From: Callorhinus ursinus
Taxonomy: Eukaryota; Chordata; Mammalia; Carnivora; Otariidae
Assembly (NCBI RefSeq): GCF_003265705.1
Contig: NW_020313157.1
Location: 2,163,530-2,227,529 of the forward strand
Reading direction: 5' to 3'
DNA: 64,000 nucleotides
Of this stretch, positions 21,991 through 33,439 are shown one piece after another; within the stretch, counting starts at the first letter, position 1, and each line of letters starts with the position of its first letter. The translations under genes were made by a program, and so were the position numbers. The notes beneath the pieces were generated by a model. It worked only from the letters and a program-made list of their open reading frames with translations, searched no databases and had not been told where the DNA came from.

Positions 21991-22624
21991 TGCCACTGAA
22001 CTGGGAAACCTAAATGCACTGGGGTCATTGGATCCCGGCATGACAGAAGCCAAGTGGCAGCTCAATAGCCAAAGGCAAAGTGGGCATGGTTACCATTGAC
22101 AGTACAGTCAAAGCCAAAATCAGGATAGTCTGATGTGCACAGAACTATGACATTGGCAAGTTGGTCATGGTATCCCTAGAAGTGAAATAGATGGGAAGCC
22201 TACTAAATTCCTACTGATCTGAATGAGCAGAATTCTAGGTCAAGTGAACAAAAGTCTAACTTGAATCATAAAAGCAGAGTCATGACCTCCCTCAATCAGT
22301 TCCCAGAGCCAGTTTACAGACCCAGGGAGGCTAGGTCCCTTTGGGGAAGGATCTTGGTACACGGCCCAAAATTGTATAATGTTAATCTTTTTCCCAGCCC
22401 TCCCCAAAGGTACCTATGGCCTTTTCCCAGGTGACCGCATTGAGGAAAAGGAAAAAATCAGACATTTACAGAATCACAGGACCTGGGCTCTAAAACGACA
22501 CTAATTCCAGGAGACCCAAAACATTAGTGGGGTCCACCAGAGTAGGGCTTATGTAGATCAGATGACCAATAGAGTTTTAGCTCCCCTGTCTCGCAGTGGG
22601 CCCAGTGGGACTCCAAACCCATCC
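21991..22624. other. unassigned intergenic sequence
   Basis: No gene or named repeat. Confidence 0.45.
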
Positions 22625-22715
22625 TGTGGTTATTATACAGTGATAGAGCTGGGATTCAAACCTAGGGTGTCCAACTGAAAGACTGTGCTCTTAACCACAA
22701 AACAGTCTGACATTT
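22625..22715 (-). repeat. MIR SINE fragment
   Basis: 'gagctgggattcaaacctag' and 'ctgtgctcttaaccacaaa' are the reversed tRNA-like part of MIR. Confidence 0.65.
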
Positions 22716-23259
22716 CTAAGAATAAAGTATAATTCATGATTCTGGTCTCCACACTTCTACTTTGGCCCAAGGTCATAGCGTCAACTCCATTTTCTGCAGC
22801 ATTTGAAACTTGGCAGAAAAATTAGGGACAGTCAAAGGGTTACAGGGCCTGACATCAAAAGAAAGGGCATGAGTTTACCAAGCCAGTGGGGTAGATCCCC
22901 CAGAGACCACTCTTCAACTTTCCAGCAACTTGACTAGATCTGATGATGATGATGATCAAGATGAAGGAAAGTCCAGAACAAAGGTAAGTCCATTTACACT
23001 CACCTGGGAAAGTGGCTGGCCTCGGATAAAGGCAAGTCAGCATTTGCAGAAGTGGTGAGGGCAAGGGATGTGGGCAAGGGCCCCAACAACATTTGCTATG
23101 GAACCTAACTTGCTGTGGTCAGCCAGCTCCAGCCAGACAAAGGTAAGCAGGGTAGTGATGGGGAAGCTCCTTTGGTGGGTCTCAAATCTGTCTGGATTCT
23201 CACCCTTCCACCGTGGGGTTTAGAGGGCAAGTTAGCTCAGCTAGGGCTCTGGGGACAGA
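22716..23259. other. unassigned intergenic sequence
   Basis: A short (GAT)n lies near 22941-22954. No gene or named repeat. Confidence 0.45.
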
Positions 23260-23442
23260 GTTTGATTAGGGTTCTGGCTTTACTCTTAGCTGCATGATCT
23301 TATGCAGGGAAACTGACCTTTGGGAGCTTCAGTTTCCTCATCTGTAAAATAGGCATAACAGTACTTCATGGGGATTATCATGAATTGAACAAAATTGTGC
23401 CTACAAAGCTCTTAGCATGACACATAATAAGGGCTCAAAAAG
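23260..23442 (+). repeat. MIR SINE
   Basis: 'cttcagtttcctcatctgta' and 'aaaataggcataac' give a well preserved forward MIR core. Confidence 0.75.
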
Positions 23443-23520
23443 AAAGTACATCATCTGAAACTAATGTAACATTATGTGTCAACTATACTCAAAAAAAAAT
23501 TTTTTTTAAAGAAAGTGTAT
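23439..23520 (+). mobile_element. very short 5'-truncated carnivore L1 3' end
   Basis: Bases 23452-23507 resemble the extreme 3' end of carnivore L1 ('ctgaaactaatgtaacatta' followed by 'tcaactatactcaaa') and end in A9T8A3. Similar 13-bp sequences, differing at two positions, flank it (23439-23451 and 23508-23520), consistent with a target-site duplication. Only about 50 bp of L1 was inserted. Confidence 0.55.
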
Positions 23521-23635
23521 CTACTTTTAACTACCATTAACTCATGTGCTTTTCTTGTAGGGAAGGCAAGTCTAGCTCTGAAGTTGGAGGGTCCTAAGGC
23601 TTCAGATGTGACAGTTGATAAGAGGGAGACTGAAT

Positions 23636-23869
23636 AAGGATAAGACTGACAGAGGCGCCTGGGGGATTAGTCATTAAGCATCGGCCTTCAGCTCAGGTCA
23701 TGATCCCAGGGTCCTGGGATCGAGCCCCGCATCAGGCTCCCTGCTCCGCGGGGAGCCTGCTTCTCCCTCTCCCACTGCCCCTGCTTATGTTCCAGCTCTC
23801 GCTGTGTCACTGTCAAATAAATAAATAAAATCTTAAAAAAAAAAAAAAAAAAAAGGATAAGACTGACAG
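23636..23869 (+). mobile_element. CAN SINE with perfect target-site duplication
   Basis: The body at 23653-23852 ends in an A-run of about 18. The perfect 17-bp duplication 'aaggataagactgacag' lies at 23636-23652 and 23853-23869. The A-box region carries changes ('gggggattagtcattaagc') that would probably weaken internal transcription. Confidence 0.95.
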
Positions 23870-25829
23870 CCAAAGTCAGGAAGTCAAAAGCAAGAGCCAG
23901 GAGGCAGGGGAACAGCCACCTCCCACACTTGAGCCAGGTTGGCCAAAGAAGCTCAGAGTCTGATATCTTAAGCTGGTCATGAATTAGGGCATGAAGAATC
24001 TAAACCCCATAGCTACCCTACTAAAATCCCTCTCCTAAACCTCTAACCCTTTGGGAGGTATAGGGAGGAATTCAGTGGCTAGGACCACCATCTTCCCACC
24101 ATTGCCCACATTGGGTTATTAGCTGAGGGCCAGGATTCTATCAAGGTGAGACAAGCATCTCCCTAAGCTCTCACCCATCTAAGCTATCCAGACACTGACC
24201 CCCATAAGGACAGATCCCTGGTTCCAAGGTATTGCTGCTTCCTCTTCAATGAGAAACCCCTACAGGAGGTACTGACCCCTCCAAGCCTATAACTTTCTCA
24301 GGCAACTGCCCCACAAGCCATGTAACTCCTTGTGCCACCTACACCCTACTTATAGTATAACCATTGGCTGTCAGCCACGACCCCCAGTGTCAGCCATGAT
24401 TCCCAATGTACTGACCCAAAGAGTCAAGATTTGTGCTGTTCTGTTCTACTGCTAAGAATCCCACAAATGCCACCTTACTTCCCATTAGGGTCACTAGGGA
24501 CAGGGTGGCCTTGTCCTCCCAAACTATACTCTCAGATGGCCATGTATCCTTGCTTACAGTGTCTCAGCTTCTACTTCATTTGGAACGTGGTGTGTATCTG
24601 TGTGTCTTGCACCTGTAAGTCACACAGGGACCCATATTGACCAGGGCCATTAACAAGCTTTCCATCTGCCCCGCTATGAGGGCGTAATCCTGCTGGTGGT
24701 TTATTCTTACTTTTAAATTTTCTTTTGATGTTATCAAGATGCAAATGACATTCCAACACTGGAAGTCACCAGATTCCAAAATGTGACTTTTTGCCCATCT
24801 CTTGTGGGTTTTTTTCTCCTCCTCCCAAGGATCATTGCAATACAGCTCTTCATCTACTTAAACGATCCATACACAGGGCTTCTGAGGGTGTCTTCCGCAC
24901 TCCCCAGCACCCAAATTTTCCCCCCTCAGTCCTGACCCAAATTGGTGAGGAGGCCTCTGCCAGAACAAGAGTATATACATCAGACATCATCAATGTTTAT
25001 CTTAACCATTCCTGCCAGCCCTTCACTGGGGCATCTTGGGCATACGAATATTTGTCTTAATTATCCAAATCTCCCCTCCTCTTGTTCTTACTAAGTGGGC
25101 ATGCACTGTGTCCCATTGTTTCTGCCACAAAGTGCTGATTGTTGCAAGACCCTTTTAATATACACACAACACTTACAACAAAGACAAATCCCTGCCTTCT
25201 CCTTGGCACAACCACACCATAAATTGCAGAGTTTAGAGAAGACATCATTAAAGGCAGCACCCTGTGTGCACGAGAGACAGTACTGGGAGAAGAGGAAGGC
25301 AGGACCCCCCCATCCCCAACACCATCACCTTGAGCCATGAGACTGACCAAACAGGGCCCCAGGGCAGTGATGGGAGTGAGTACAATGAGTCCTGGAGGAG
25401 GCAGGGGTTCCAAGCTCAGAAGCTTCTGGACAGACCCCCAGTCAAGTCTAAGGCCCTCAGACTCCCCACATCACAATCACCAGAGCTTGATGCTTAAGGG
25501 CTCATTTTTGTGTGTCACCTTTTTTTTCCCAGAAAACTCTCTGAAATTCATTGTGTGAGGGGGAGATTAAGAGGAGTTTTTGTGGGCAATGGGATAAAAA
25601 CCCATAATAACTCATGAACTGTTGAACCCGTTAAAATTACTTGTGCATTATTTCCATTTTTCTCAGAGGAAGATATAATTCTGCATTCAAATTTACAAAG
25701 GGTTCCATGATTCCCAAAAGAGGCAAGAACCACCAAACTGTGCATTTGCTCTAATATTTAGGATAGTTTGATCTTAAATATGACCAAGAAAAGGAGAAAG
25801 GGGGAAATGTCATTATTTGGATGCCTCTA
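23870..25829. other. two kilobases of unassigned, mostly unique sequence
   Basis: No confident repeat or gene. Open frames of up to 118 codons at 25057-25413 (-) have no domain or supported splice sites. Confidence 0.45.
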
Positions 25830-25965
25830 TCAAGTGAGGCACTTTATGTAAACTATCTCATTTCTCTCTCTAACTGTGTGAACTAATGATTAGCAGCAGC
25901 CCCACTTTTCGGATAAGAAGACTGAGTACAGAGAGCACAAGTTACTTCCACATGCCATCCAGTTG
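25830..25965 (-). repeat. MIR SINE fragment
   Basis: 'ggcactttatgtaaactatc' and 'gataagaagactgagtacag' match reversed MIR. Confidence 0.6.
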
Positions 25966-25994
25966 ATAAAAGCCATAGTAATATTAGCAAAATA

Positions 25995-26265
25995 ACAATG
26001 GCTGATGTTTTTGAGTGTTTACTAGGCATCAGGCACTGTTCTAAACACTTTATGTATGTTAGCTAATTAAATCTGCATTGTAGCCCATTGAGACAGATTT
26101 TATCATCCTTACCATTACTGTCCCCATTTTATAGACGAGGAAGCTGAAGGTCTGAGAAGTTACACAACCAATCTAAGGTCACCCAACTAGTAAGAAATGG
26201 AGCTGGGACTTGCACTTCAAGTGTCTGCCTTGAGCCTGTGCTCTTAACCTCTCAGTAACATCACC
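25995..26265 (-). repeat. MIR SINE, nearly complete
   Basis: 'gagtgtttactaggcatcag', 'attttatagacgaggaagct' and 'ctgtgctcttaacctctcag' span a whole reversed MIR. Confidence 0.85.
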
Positions 26266-26484
26266 TCCTAGAACTTTCTGGTGATCACTATAAGATCAGA
26301 TGATTGGACTGTTTAGGCCCAGCAAAGACCACAATGTGTCCTACAGTAATTCCAGGGTTAACATTAGCAAGAGCCCCATCCTTAATTTTCTCTTATGTTC
26401 AAACACCACTCACCATCCAGAAGCCTCCACACCCATATTCATAACAAAACAAAAGGTGAGGAAAGCCCACTCAAGACCATACTA

Positions 26485-26560
26485 ATTGAAGGAAATAAGG
26501 TTTGAACCCAAGTATGTCTGTCTCCTGAGCCTGAGCTCTAAGCCATGATGCAGCTTCCTG
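26485..26560 (-). repeat. MIR SINE tRNA-like fragment
   Basis: 'aaggtttgaacccaagtatg' and 'cctgagctctaagccatga' are the reversed MIR head. Confidence 0.6.
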
Positions 26561-26974
26561 ACCAACATCTTACCTTCCTGCATGGAAAGCCCTGGGCTTG
26601 GTGGAGGGCTGCGAGGTCCCTGAAAAGTCCCTGTGAGGCACAGAAGGTAAACAGTAAGTCCCTGATAACCTCAGAAGATTATACCAGAGAAAACCAATCA
26701 GTAACCACATGGGTTGGGAGATGTCCTTGATTATGCAAATAGAGTAGGAAATTCCCCCATCCCTTGGGCTGACTAAGAGTCAAAGACTCCTGAGACAGGA
26801 CAGAAGTGTCTCTCATCTTTCCTTCCACAGAGCTGCTAACCCTCAGCAAAAGTCCCAGTGGGCAAGGCCACCTGTGTTTGTATCCCAACAATATTGCCAT
26901 GCTGTTCTATGGGCATGAGTAAGATTATTTTCTAAGCAATGCCTCCAATGCTCAGTAGAATCCATCTGAAATAA
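26561..26974. other. unassigned intergenic sequence
   Basis: No gene or named repeat. Confidence 0.45.
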
Positions 26975-27196
26975 TCACCTCTGTTCTTTTTTTTTTTTAA
27001 GATTTTACTTATTTGACAGAGAGGGACACAGCGAGAGAGGGAACGTAAACAAAGGGAGTGGGAGAGGGAGAAGCAGGCTTCCCGCGGAGCAGGGAGCCCA
27101 ATGCGGGGCTCGATCCCAGGACCCTGGGATCATGACCTGAGCCGAAGGCAGACGCTCAACGGCTGAGCCACCCACGCGCCCCTCACCTCTGTTCTT
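26975..27196 (-). mobile_element. CAN SINE with perfect target-site duplication
   Basis: The body at 26989-27182 is in reverse sense, ending at the tRNA-like head 'gctgagccacccacgcgccc'. A 14-bp duplication 'tcacctctgttctt' lies at 26975-26988 and 27183-27196. Confidence 0.95.
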
Positions 27197-27198
27197 AC

Positions 27199-27238
27199 AT
27201 ACATGTACACACATGCACACACACACACACACACACAT
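27199..27238. repeat. (CA)n microsatellite
   Basis: A CA-rich tract, pure over its right half. Confidence 0.9.
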
Positions 27239-27617
27239 TTAAGGATCCTGGAAATGATTGCAACAAAAAGGTATGTGTTGTCCCCCCATCACGGGCCTAC
27301 AGCATTTGGCCCTTCAGCTAAGTAGGAGTCATTCCACTGCTATTGGTAAGCCAACAACTTTTTCCTCTCTATGTATTATTCTTTCTCTTTCTCTCTCTTT
27401 ATCGGCTCCCCCCCCAACAGGCACACAACTATTTCCTCTCTTCCTCCTATTTTTATCCACACATAATACCCAGTGACCAGAGCCACATACCCTTTTTTCC
27501 TCACTGGTTGAGTCACTGATTTCCAATCCTTCACAGCAGGACTTGTACTTCAGCACCATGGCCAGAGCAAAGCTCCCTTTTTCCTTCAGACCAGTGGATG
27601 ACTGGATTTCTGACTCA
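27239..27617. other. unassigned, CT-rich intergenic sequence
   Basis: CT-rich short runs near 27385-27418. No gene. Confidence 0.45.
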
Positions 27618-27716
27618 CCCTCTCTCCCCCATCCATCCCTCTCACTTCCTCTTGCTCCTCTCTTCTCTACTCTTCCTTCCCTCCATCCTTTCCCTCTCCT
27701 TCTCTACCCTTCTACC
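27618..27716. repeat. polypyrimidine tract
   Basis: About 99 bp contain only about eight purines on the plus strand, without a fixed unit. Tracts like this can form H-DNA in vitro, and they also occur at intron ends, but no AG acceptor follows closely enough to support an exon. Confidence 0.85.
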
Positions 27717-27718
27717 TA

Positions 27719-28334
27719 ATGCCGCTTGAATACACCTGTGATGATGTCAAAGTTGTGCCCAAGGAGAGAAGTTTCTATGACAGATACAGGGACATAATCC
27801 AGCTGGTGGAGAAAGCACAGCTTGTCCAGGTCCCAAGCACAAGCACCCCATGGAGATACATTGTCTCAGCTCTGACATCTGACTGATTTGGGCACTGAGC
27901 CCTCTAGACGGGACAAGGGATCAAGAGGGTTAAATACTGAGGTCCACACTACACTTACCCATCTCAGGATGCACTAAAACTCCAAATATGACATTTTAAT
28001 CCTAGTCCGGAGCAGAGAAAATATTGGGGGGAATAAATGAGCTAAGACGTAAAGACTCGGATTCTTTCTCACCACCCACACTTGCTACCGTCTCTTAGTT
28101 GCTACTAAGAAAGGAGAGTCTGTGTTGTGTATACACAACTGTGTTGTAACGGGCTTTGTGTGTACATATATGCTGTAGGGGAGGCAAGGAGGGTTAGGAA
28201 AAAAGCAAAGTGTCTGTGAATAACCCTAGCAATAGGATGGGATGCAGGCCAGATCATTCTGAGAGGAAAAAAAAATCCAGCAGATGTTATCCACCTGGGA
28301 AGAGGTTCATTACCCTGTGCAAATAATTTTAAAA
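27719..28334. other. unassigned intergenic sequence
   Basis: A short frame starting at the ATG of 'taatgccgcttgaataca' (about 27719) after the pyrimidine tract was examined as an exon; no acceptor AG or known domain supports it. Confidence 0.4.
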
Positions 28335-28515
28335 GAGCTAACATTTTTTAGCATTTGATATAGCCGGGCATTGCCAATGGCTTCATATGCATCATGCCAT
28401 CCAATCATGACAATTCTATGAGGTAGGCACCATTCCCATTATACAGATGAGAACACTGAGCCTCGGAGACATTGAGCAACTTTATCAGAGTCACACAGCT
28501 AGTAAGTGACAGACA
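28335..28515 (-). repeat. MIR SINE
   Basis: 'attctatgaggtaggcacca', 'ttatacagatgagaacactg' and 'cacacagctagtaagtgaca' match reversed MIR. Confidence 0.8.
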
Positions 28516-28797
28516 CAAGCAGGAGCATAAAATAGGAAAGAGCAACCAGGTTTAAGGCAAAAACTGATCCTAGGCAGAGAAGTTCAATGAGTTAAGGTTT
28601 AGCAAGCTTAGAGATTATTTTTTCCCCTATCTTCCGTTCTCAACAAAAAAAAATTTCATAAGGACAATGTTGAGGAGTTCTTCTCCGTGTGTATGGAATA
28701 CCAAGAAAAAGGAGTGACTAAAATCAAAGCATAAGTGTTTTTAGTTGGATAAACAATAGACCTTATCATCAGCATGCATATTTTAAGGCTAGTCATT
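28516..28797. other. unassigned intergenic sequence
   Basis: No gene or named repeat. Confidence 0.45.
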
Positions 28798-28895
28798 GAT
28801 GCTGTGATGCAAACAGCACTGGACAAGGAAGTTGGGAGACTTGAATTTGAATTCCTGATAACTTGCTTCAGTTCTCTGGGTCTTAGTCTCCCTCC
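28798..28895 (+). repeat. MIR SINE fragment
   Basis: 'caaacagcactggacaagga' and 'gttgggagacttgaatttga' match the forward MIR tRNA-like head. Confidence 0.6.
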
Positions 28896-29799
28896 ACTCC
28901 ACCCACCCTCCAGCTGCCAGAAAGGAGGGGCTCTGACCAAGTTATCTGATGATTTGATGATTCTTCCAATTTTAGCAGTTGATGTTCCCAAAGCTGCTTC
29001 ATAACAAAGCCCTCTTCCCTTCAAGAGCAAAAGAAAAAAGAAAAAAGAAAAAAAAAGCATTGGACCTTCTCTCTGTACCCAGGAGCTTAAGGAGCAGGGG
29101 GTCCCCAGCAACCAACGGGGGACATGTCTGGCTTCAGTCCCCCAGGAAAACACTGAGTCTGTCCAGAGTGCCAAATGCCGCCCCCCAGTCCCCTCTGAGG
29201 CCAGTCACGCATCTGCCCCCTTTCAGGTGTTAATCCATCAGCTGGGTTTCCTGGGGAAACAGAACTCATTCTTAAGCTCTCTTTTATGGCTTTTACCCAG
29301 AATTGATTTGAATAAATCAGTCTAATGCTCTCTCTACAATGGAACCAATTGTAAAAGAGCTTTATTTGCTCAGCTTTGAAAGCAGGTTGGAGCTGACTTT
29401 TTCCCATTCCAGGGCTGATGGGGAAAAAAAAAAAAAAGAAACATGCACAGTGAATTTGACAAAGGGAGATTCCTTGAAAGGTGGAGACCTGAAGCCCTCC
29501 CAGGATTCCCCAGCAAAGAGGTCCCCTGCAGGACCCACTCTTGGAGAAGGAGGCCAGAAGTGACTACATGGGATTTATCTGCTTCTAATGCTAATGCCTT
29601 GAGATGCTACCTACTGTGTTCACCTAGAGGTGTGAGGAAGCAAGCCTTCCCTGAAACCGTTTCCCTGATTCCTCTGATTTCTCATCACTCAAAAAGCACA
29701 CAGCAAGGGTTAATATCCACTGAGTTCTGCCAAAGTGCCAGGCACGGTACTGAGGCTCAAAGGCACCTCCAGTTCAACAATTCCCAGTGACCAGCCTTT
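28896..29799. other. unique sequence with a possible conserved non-coding block
   Basis: A-rich run at about 29030-29057. Bases 29200-29440 are repeat-free, AT-rich and contain homeodomain/POU-like words such as 'gatttgaataaatcagtcta'. No gene is recognised. Confidence 0.4.
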
Positions 29800-30060
29800 C
29801 TCTCTATTCTGCAAATGCCCCCAAGTCTTGCCTACCTCAGGACCTTTGCATGTGCTATTCTCGCTGCCTCTTTCCAATTACCTACACACACCCAGTTCTG
29901 CAAAGCTGGCTCCTTTTCTTCCTCCATATCTCTTTCCAATGCCACTTCCTCCTCGGGGTCTTCCCCAAACACCCCAGTATAAATTAGATCTTCACTATTA
30001 TTCTCTCGTGGACCATCCTGTTCTTTTATTTCTCCATATCATAGCATCTCCATAGCACAG
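29800..30060 (+). repeat. L2 LINE 3' region, left part
   Basis: 'tcaggacctttgcatgtgct', 'attctcgctgcctctttcc' and 'gtcttccccaaacacccc' are L2 landmarks in order. The element resumes at 30310. Confidence 0.8.
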
Positions 30061-30308
30061 CAGCAAGACTGTGTCTTGTTTAGGGATATAGGTTTGGGAT
30101 CTGTGAATTAATCCTCACTTCTCTCATTATATGCTGACTTTGGGCAGGTTACTTAATCACCCTGTGCTTCAGTTTCCTCACCTATAATGTGAGCATTATA
30201 AAAGTGCCCATCTCTTAGAGCTGTTATAAAGATTAACTGAGCAACATTCGTAAGGTGCTTAGAAATGTGCCTGGCATATAGTAAGTACTCCATAAACATT
30301 TCCTATTA
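30061..30308 (+). repeat. MIR SINE inserted in L2
   Basis: 'aggttacttaatcaccctgt', 'cttcagtttcctcacctata' and 'gcctggcatatagtaagtac' make a nearly complete MIR. It separates two parts of one L2. Confidence 0.85.
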
Positions 30309-30309
30309 T

Positions 30310-30450
30310 TTGTCCTGTGACTGATTCCTATCTGTCTCCCCTCTCTGCCACCCCCCCACCGAGCCTGTGTACTCCTGACAGCTCAGGGCCAAGTTCAATG
30401 CTTGGCACACTTGGGTACTAAAATAAAACTTGTTGAATGAATGGAAATTT
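30310..30450 (+). repeat. L2 LINE terminus, right part
   Basis: 'caatgcttggcacacttggg' and 'acttgttgaatgaatgg' are the L2 end that follows the segment ending at 30060. Confidence 0.6.
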
Positions 30451-30648
30451 TATTTGTTTGTTGTATCACATTCACTACACAGTTTTAAAAGACAAAGCAG
30501 AAATGGCACTGATTTTTATGATTTTACAGATGGAAAAACTAAGGCTGAAAATCTTGATTTATCCAACCTGGCCAATCAGGTGTCCAAGCAAGTGAGAACC
30601 CATGTGGCCAGCATGGTTTCCACTAGAAAACAGAACACAGAAACCTGG

Positions 30649-30834
30649 GGGTGCCTGGGTGCCACAATTGGTTAAGTATCTGACTCTTGGTTTCAGCACA
30701 GTTCATAATCTCAGGGTCATGAGATCCAGCCCCGTCTCGGGCTCACAGAGTCTGCTTGAGATTCTCTCTCCCTCTCCCTTTGGCCCTCCTGCTCTCTCTA
30801 AAATAAATAAATAAATCTTAAAAAAAAAAAAAAA
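30649..30834 (+). mobile_element. CAN SINE, older copy
   Basis: It begins 'gggtgcctgggtgccacaat' and ends in AAATAAATAAATAAATC and a poly(A) of about 16. The tRNA-like part is more diverged than in the young copies. 'acagaaacctgg' (about 30638-30649) and 'acagagaaacctgg' after the tail form an imperfect duplication. Confidence 0.9.
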
Positions 30835-31159
30835 CAGAGAAACCTGGAGCTGCCCTCTCTCCCTCTGGGACCTAAGGCCACCACACCTCAGCAATAATGA
30901 TGTAATAGCTCTATTCAGGGCTCAGGGAATGAGGCTTACAGGGCTGCCTGCAAATTTGCCCCCCAAACCCCTCCCAGGGCATCCTGATAAGCTACAAAAT
31001 CAGTCCAAGGGATCAAGCTGATGGTGCAAGAGGGGGACCAAGGCAGTGATACTGAGGCTGAGGACGCAGAGGTTCAGAGGGTCCTTACTCTCAAATGAAC
31101 ATGTCAATCAGAATGCCTCTCAGGAAGCAGTTTGACCTTTATAATCAAGCAGAGGTAGG
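30835..31159. other. unassigned intergenic sequence
   Basis: No gene or named repeat. Confidence 0.45.
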
Positions 31160-31262
31160 AAACACATATTCTTTGGTTCACTGTTATGCCCAGCACTTGC
31201 CAAAGAGCTGCCTTTGGTAATTATTTGTTGAATAAGCGCATGAATAAACTGATGGTTGGATG
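31160..31262 (+). repeat. L2 LINE 3'-end fragment
   Basis: 'ttatgcccagcacttgcc' and 'aattatttgttgaataagcg' match the L2 terminus. Confidence 0.55.
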
Positions 31263-31339
31263 AATGAATCACAGCGGTAATGATAACCCTTATTTGTCCA
31301 GCTTCCTCATTCCTTTCTCTGACTCCTAATTTGAGAAAG

Positions 31340-31585
31340 TAGGGCAACATAATGGACTTTGAAGACAGACTGCCTGAGTTCAAATCCCAGCTCCACCATT
31401 TACTGTGTGACACTGAACAAGTTACCTAGCCCCTCTATGCCTCAGTTTTCCCATCTGTAAAATGAGAGTGTTAATAATCCCTTCCTAAAGAGACTGTGAG
31501 GTTCTGGTGAGTTCATACACATAAAGCACTTGGAACAGTGCCTGGCATGCAGGAAGTGCTCAAAATTAGTCTTAGCTATTACTGT
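31340..31585 (+). repeat. MIR SINE, nearly complete
   Basis: 'gagttcaaatcccagctcca', 'tgcctcagttttcccatctg', 'cagtgcctggcatgcagg' cover a whole forward MIR. Confidence 0.9.
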
Positions 31586-31799
31586 TACCTCACTGGCTTT
31601 TCTCTGCAAGTTTATTATTTCAGCCTTATTTGATTTGCCTCTTGCTATAAGCTTCCCTGAGCCCTTTTGGGGAAGAAGCAGAACACAAATCAATTTAATA
31701 AATGAACTGTTCAAATATAACATTTACAGGGTGGACTTAATCTAACAGATTTTCTCCTAATAAGACACACTTGCAAATTAAACTGTCTAATTTGGTAAT
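31586..31799. other. unique AT-rich sequence
   Basis: No gene or named repeat. Confidence 0.4.
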
Positions 31800-32137
31800 A
31801 TCTTTCAAAATGTTAAATGCTCATACCCTCTGCCCCAGAAATCTCACTTCTAGGGATTGATCCTAGAGATGTGCTCACATGAGTGAGTCAAGATGGTGTG
31901 CAAGGAAATTCATTGCAACATCGTTTAGAAAAGCAAACAACTGGAAACAACCTACATGTCCATGCATGGAAGATTGCCTAAATGAATTTATGGCATAGCC
32001 ATAAAGCAGAATATATGCAGCTACTAAAAAATGGAGCAAAGTTTTATTCATTGATCTGGAAATATCTCCAAGACATATTGTTTATGAAAAATGTTGCAGA
32101 ATGTTATAAAGAGCATGACCTCATTTGTGCTTCTAAA
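31800..32137 (+). mobile_element. ancient L1 (L1M) 3' fragment
   Basis: 'caactggaaacaacctacat', then 'gtccatgcatgg', 'gaatatatgcagctactaaa' are the end of L1M ORF2. Multiple stops. Confidence 0.75.

Positions 32138-32182
<45 letters not shown>
32138..32182. repeat. (AC)n microsatellite
   Basis: An uninterrupted tract of about 45 bp. Confidence 0.95.
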
Positions 32183-32184
<2 letters not shown>

Positions 32185-32290
32185 CACACTCATTATCCAC
32201 ATTTTACAGATGATAAAACAGACAAAGAACCCTAAGGTCCCACGGCTAGGAAATAATAACCCACACTCCTATCCACTCTGCCTCATAACA
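32185..32290 (-). repeat. MIR SINE fragment
   Basis: 'attatccacattttacagat' then 'gataaaacagac' is a reversed MIR core, directly next to the AC tract. Confidence 0.65.
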
Positions 32291-32539
32291 GGGTCTCAGC
32301 ACAGAGAGACACATTGGAGATCAGAGCACTTTCAAGGAGCAATTCTGGTGAAAGATAAGAAGAAACTAAAACAGCCAAAAGTGCTGACATCAGGCAGAGG
32401 CTAGGGGTATGAACTGCCTCTTTTTCCTAGGCACGTTCTAATGTCTTATTGTGGCTCTCTCTTTCTGAACTCAGCATTTAGATAACACTTCCTAAAAATG
32501 AGCCATTTTCCAAAAAATAAATAAAATAAAAAGATAAAA

Positions 32540-32940
32540 AATAAAATTGAGTATACGCACACAATGTAACATTTTTTCAGTCTTAAAAAGACTGAAATGA
32601 TGCATACTACATCATGGACAAAACTTGAAGACTATGCTTAGTGAAATAAGCCAAATCCAAGAAGACAAATAGTGCATAAATCCACTTATGTGAGGTACCT
32701 ATCATCGTCAACTCACAGACACAGAAAGGAGAATAGCAGCTGGGACAGGGAAGAGTGGGAGTTAGCATTTAATGGGCAAGGAGTTTCAGTGTGAGAAAGG
32801 GAAAAAGTCCTAGAGATGGGTGGTGGTGATGCTCGCACAACAATGTGAATATACTAATGCCACTGAACTGTATACTTTAAAATGGCTAAAATGGTACAGC
32901 TTATGTTATATGTATTTTACCACAAAAAAAGTTTTTAAAA
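32540..32940 (+). mobile_element. ancient L1 (L1M) 3' end
   Basis: 'gtgaaataagccaaatccaa', 'gctgggacagggaagagtgg', 'gccactgaactgtatacttt' and 'atgtattttaccacaaaa' mark the L1M 3' UTR to its end. Confidence 0.85.
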
Positions 32941-33439
32941 TGTTCTAGTTTCCTAAACCCCATGGAAAATCCATGGAAATCCATGGGGAAAGAACCTGAG
33001 GGAGATGGGTGGGATCAGTGTTGGAGACAAAAGAGGTTTGGCTATGGATACCACTTGCCCACCCCTCACCCTACCCCCTGCCTTCAACCTAAAGCAGTTG
33101 GTCGAAACTCTTTTATTTTTATTTTCTTTGAGAAAACATTTCATCCTAAATCAATGGATCCATGATATTTATAAATTATTTTCAAATTTATGCAAAAGAC
33201 CAGACAGTGGCTTCGTGACAACACTCATGGGTTCCAAATTCACATTCTCCTGATCCAAGCACATTTTCCACATAGTAGGCATTTCCACTCTGGCATACAG
33301 TCCTAGTTTGGGGTGGTTTGAAGGATGTATGGCTTCTCCTCACTATATCACCCTCAAAACTCTAAGATGGGGTTCCCCAAACCACTTGGTTTGACTCAGT
33401 GACTGATGATCCACAGATTCATCTAAATCTATTTGAACT
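32941..33439. other. unassigned intergenic sequence
   Basis: A short run of three 'ccatgg' words lies at 32960-32986. No gene. Confidence 0.4.

Noticed and set aside
27719..27890. Possible exon after the polypyrimidine tract (MPLEYTCDDVKVVPKERSF)
   Set aside because: No AG acceptor joins the tract to the frame and I recognise no domain; it could be revisited with RNA data.
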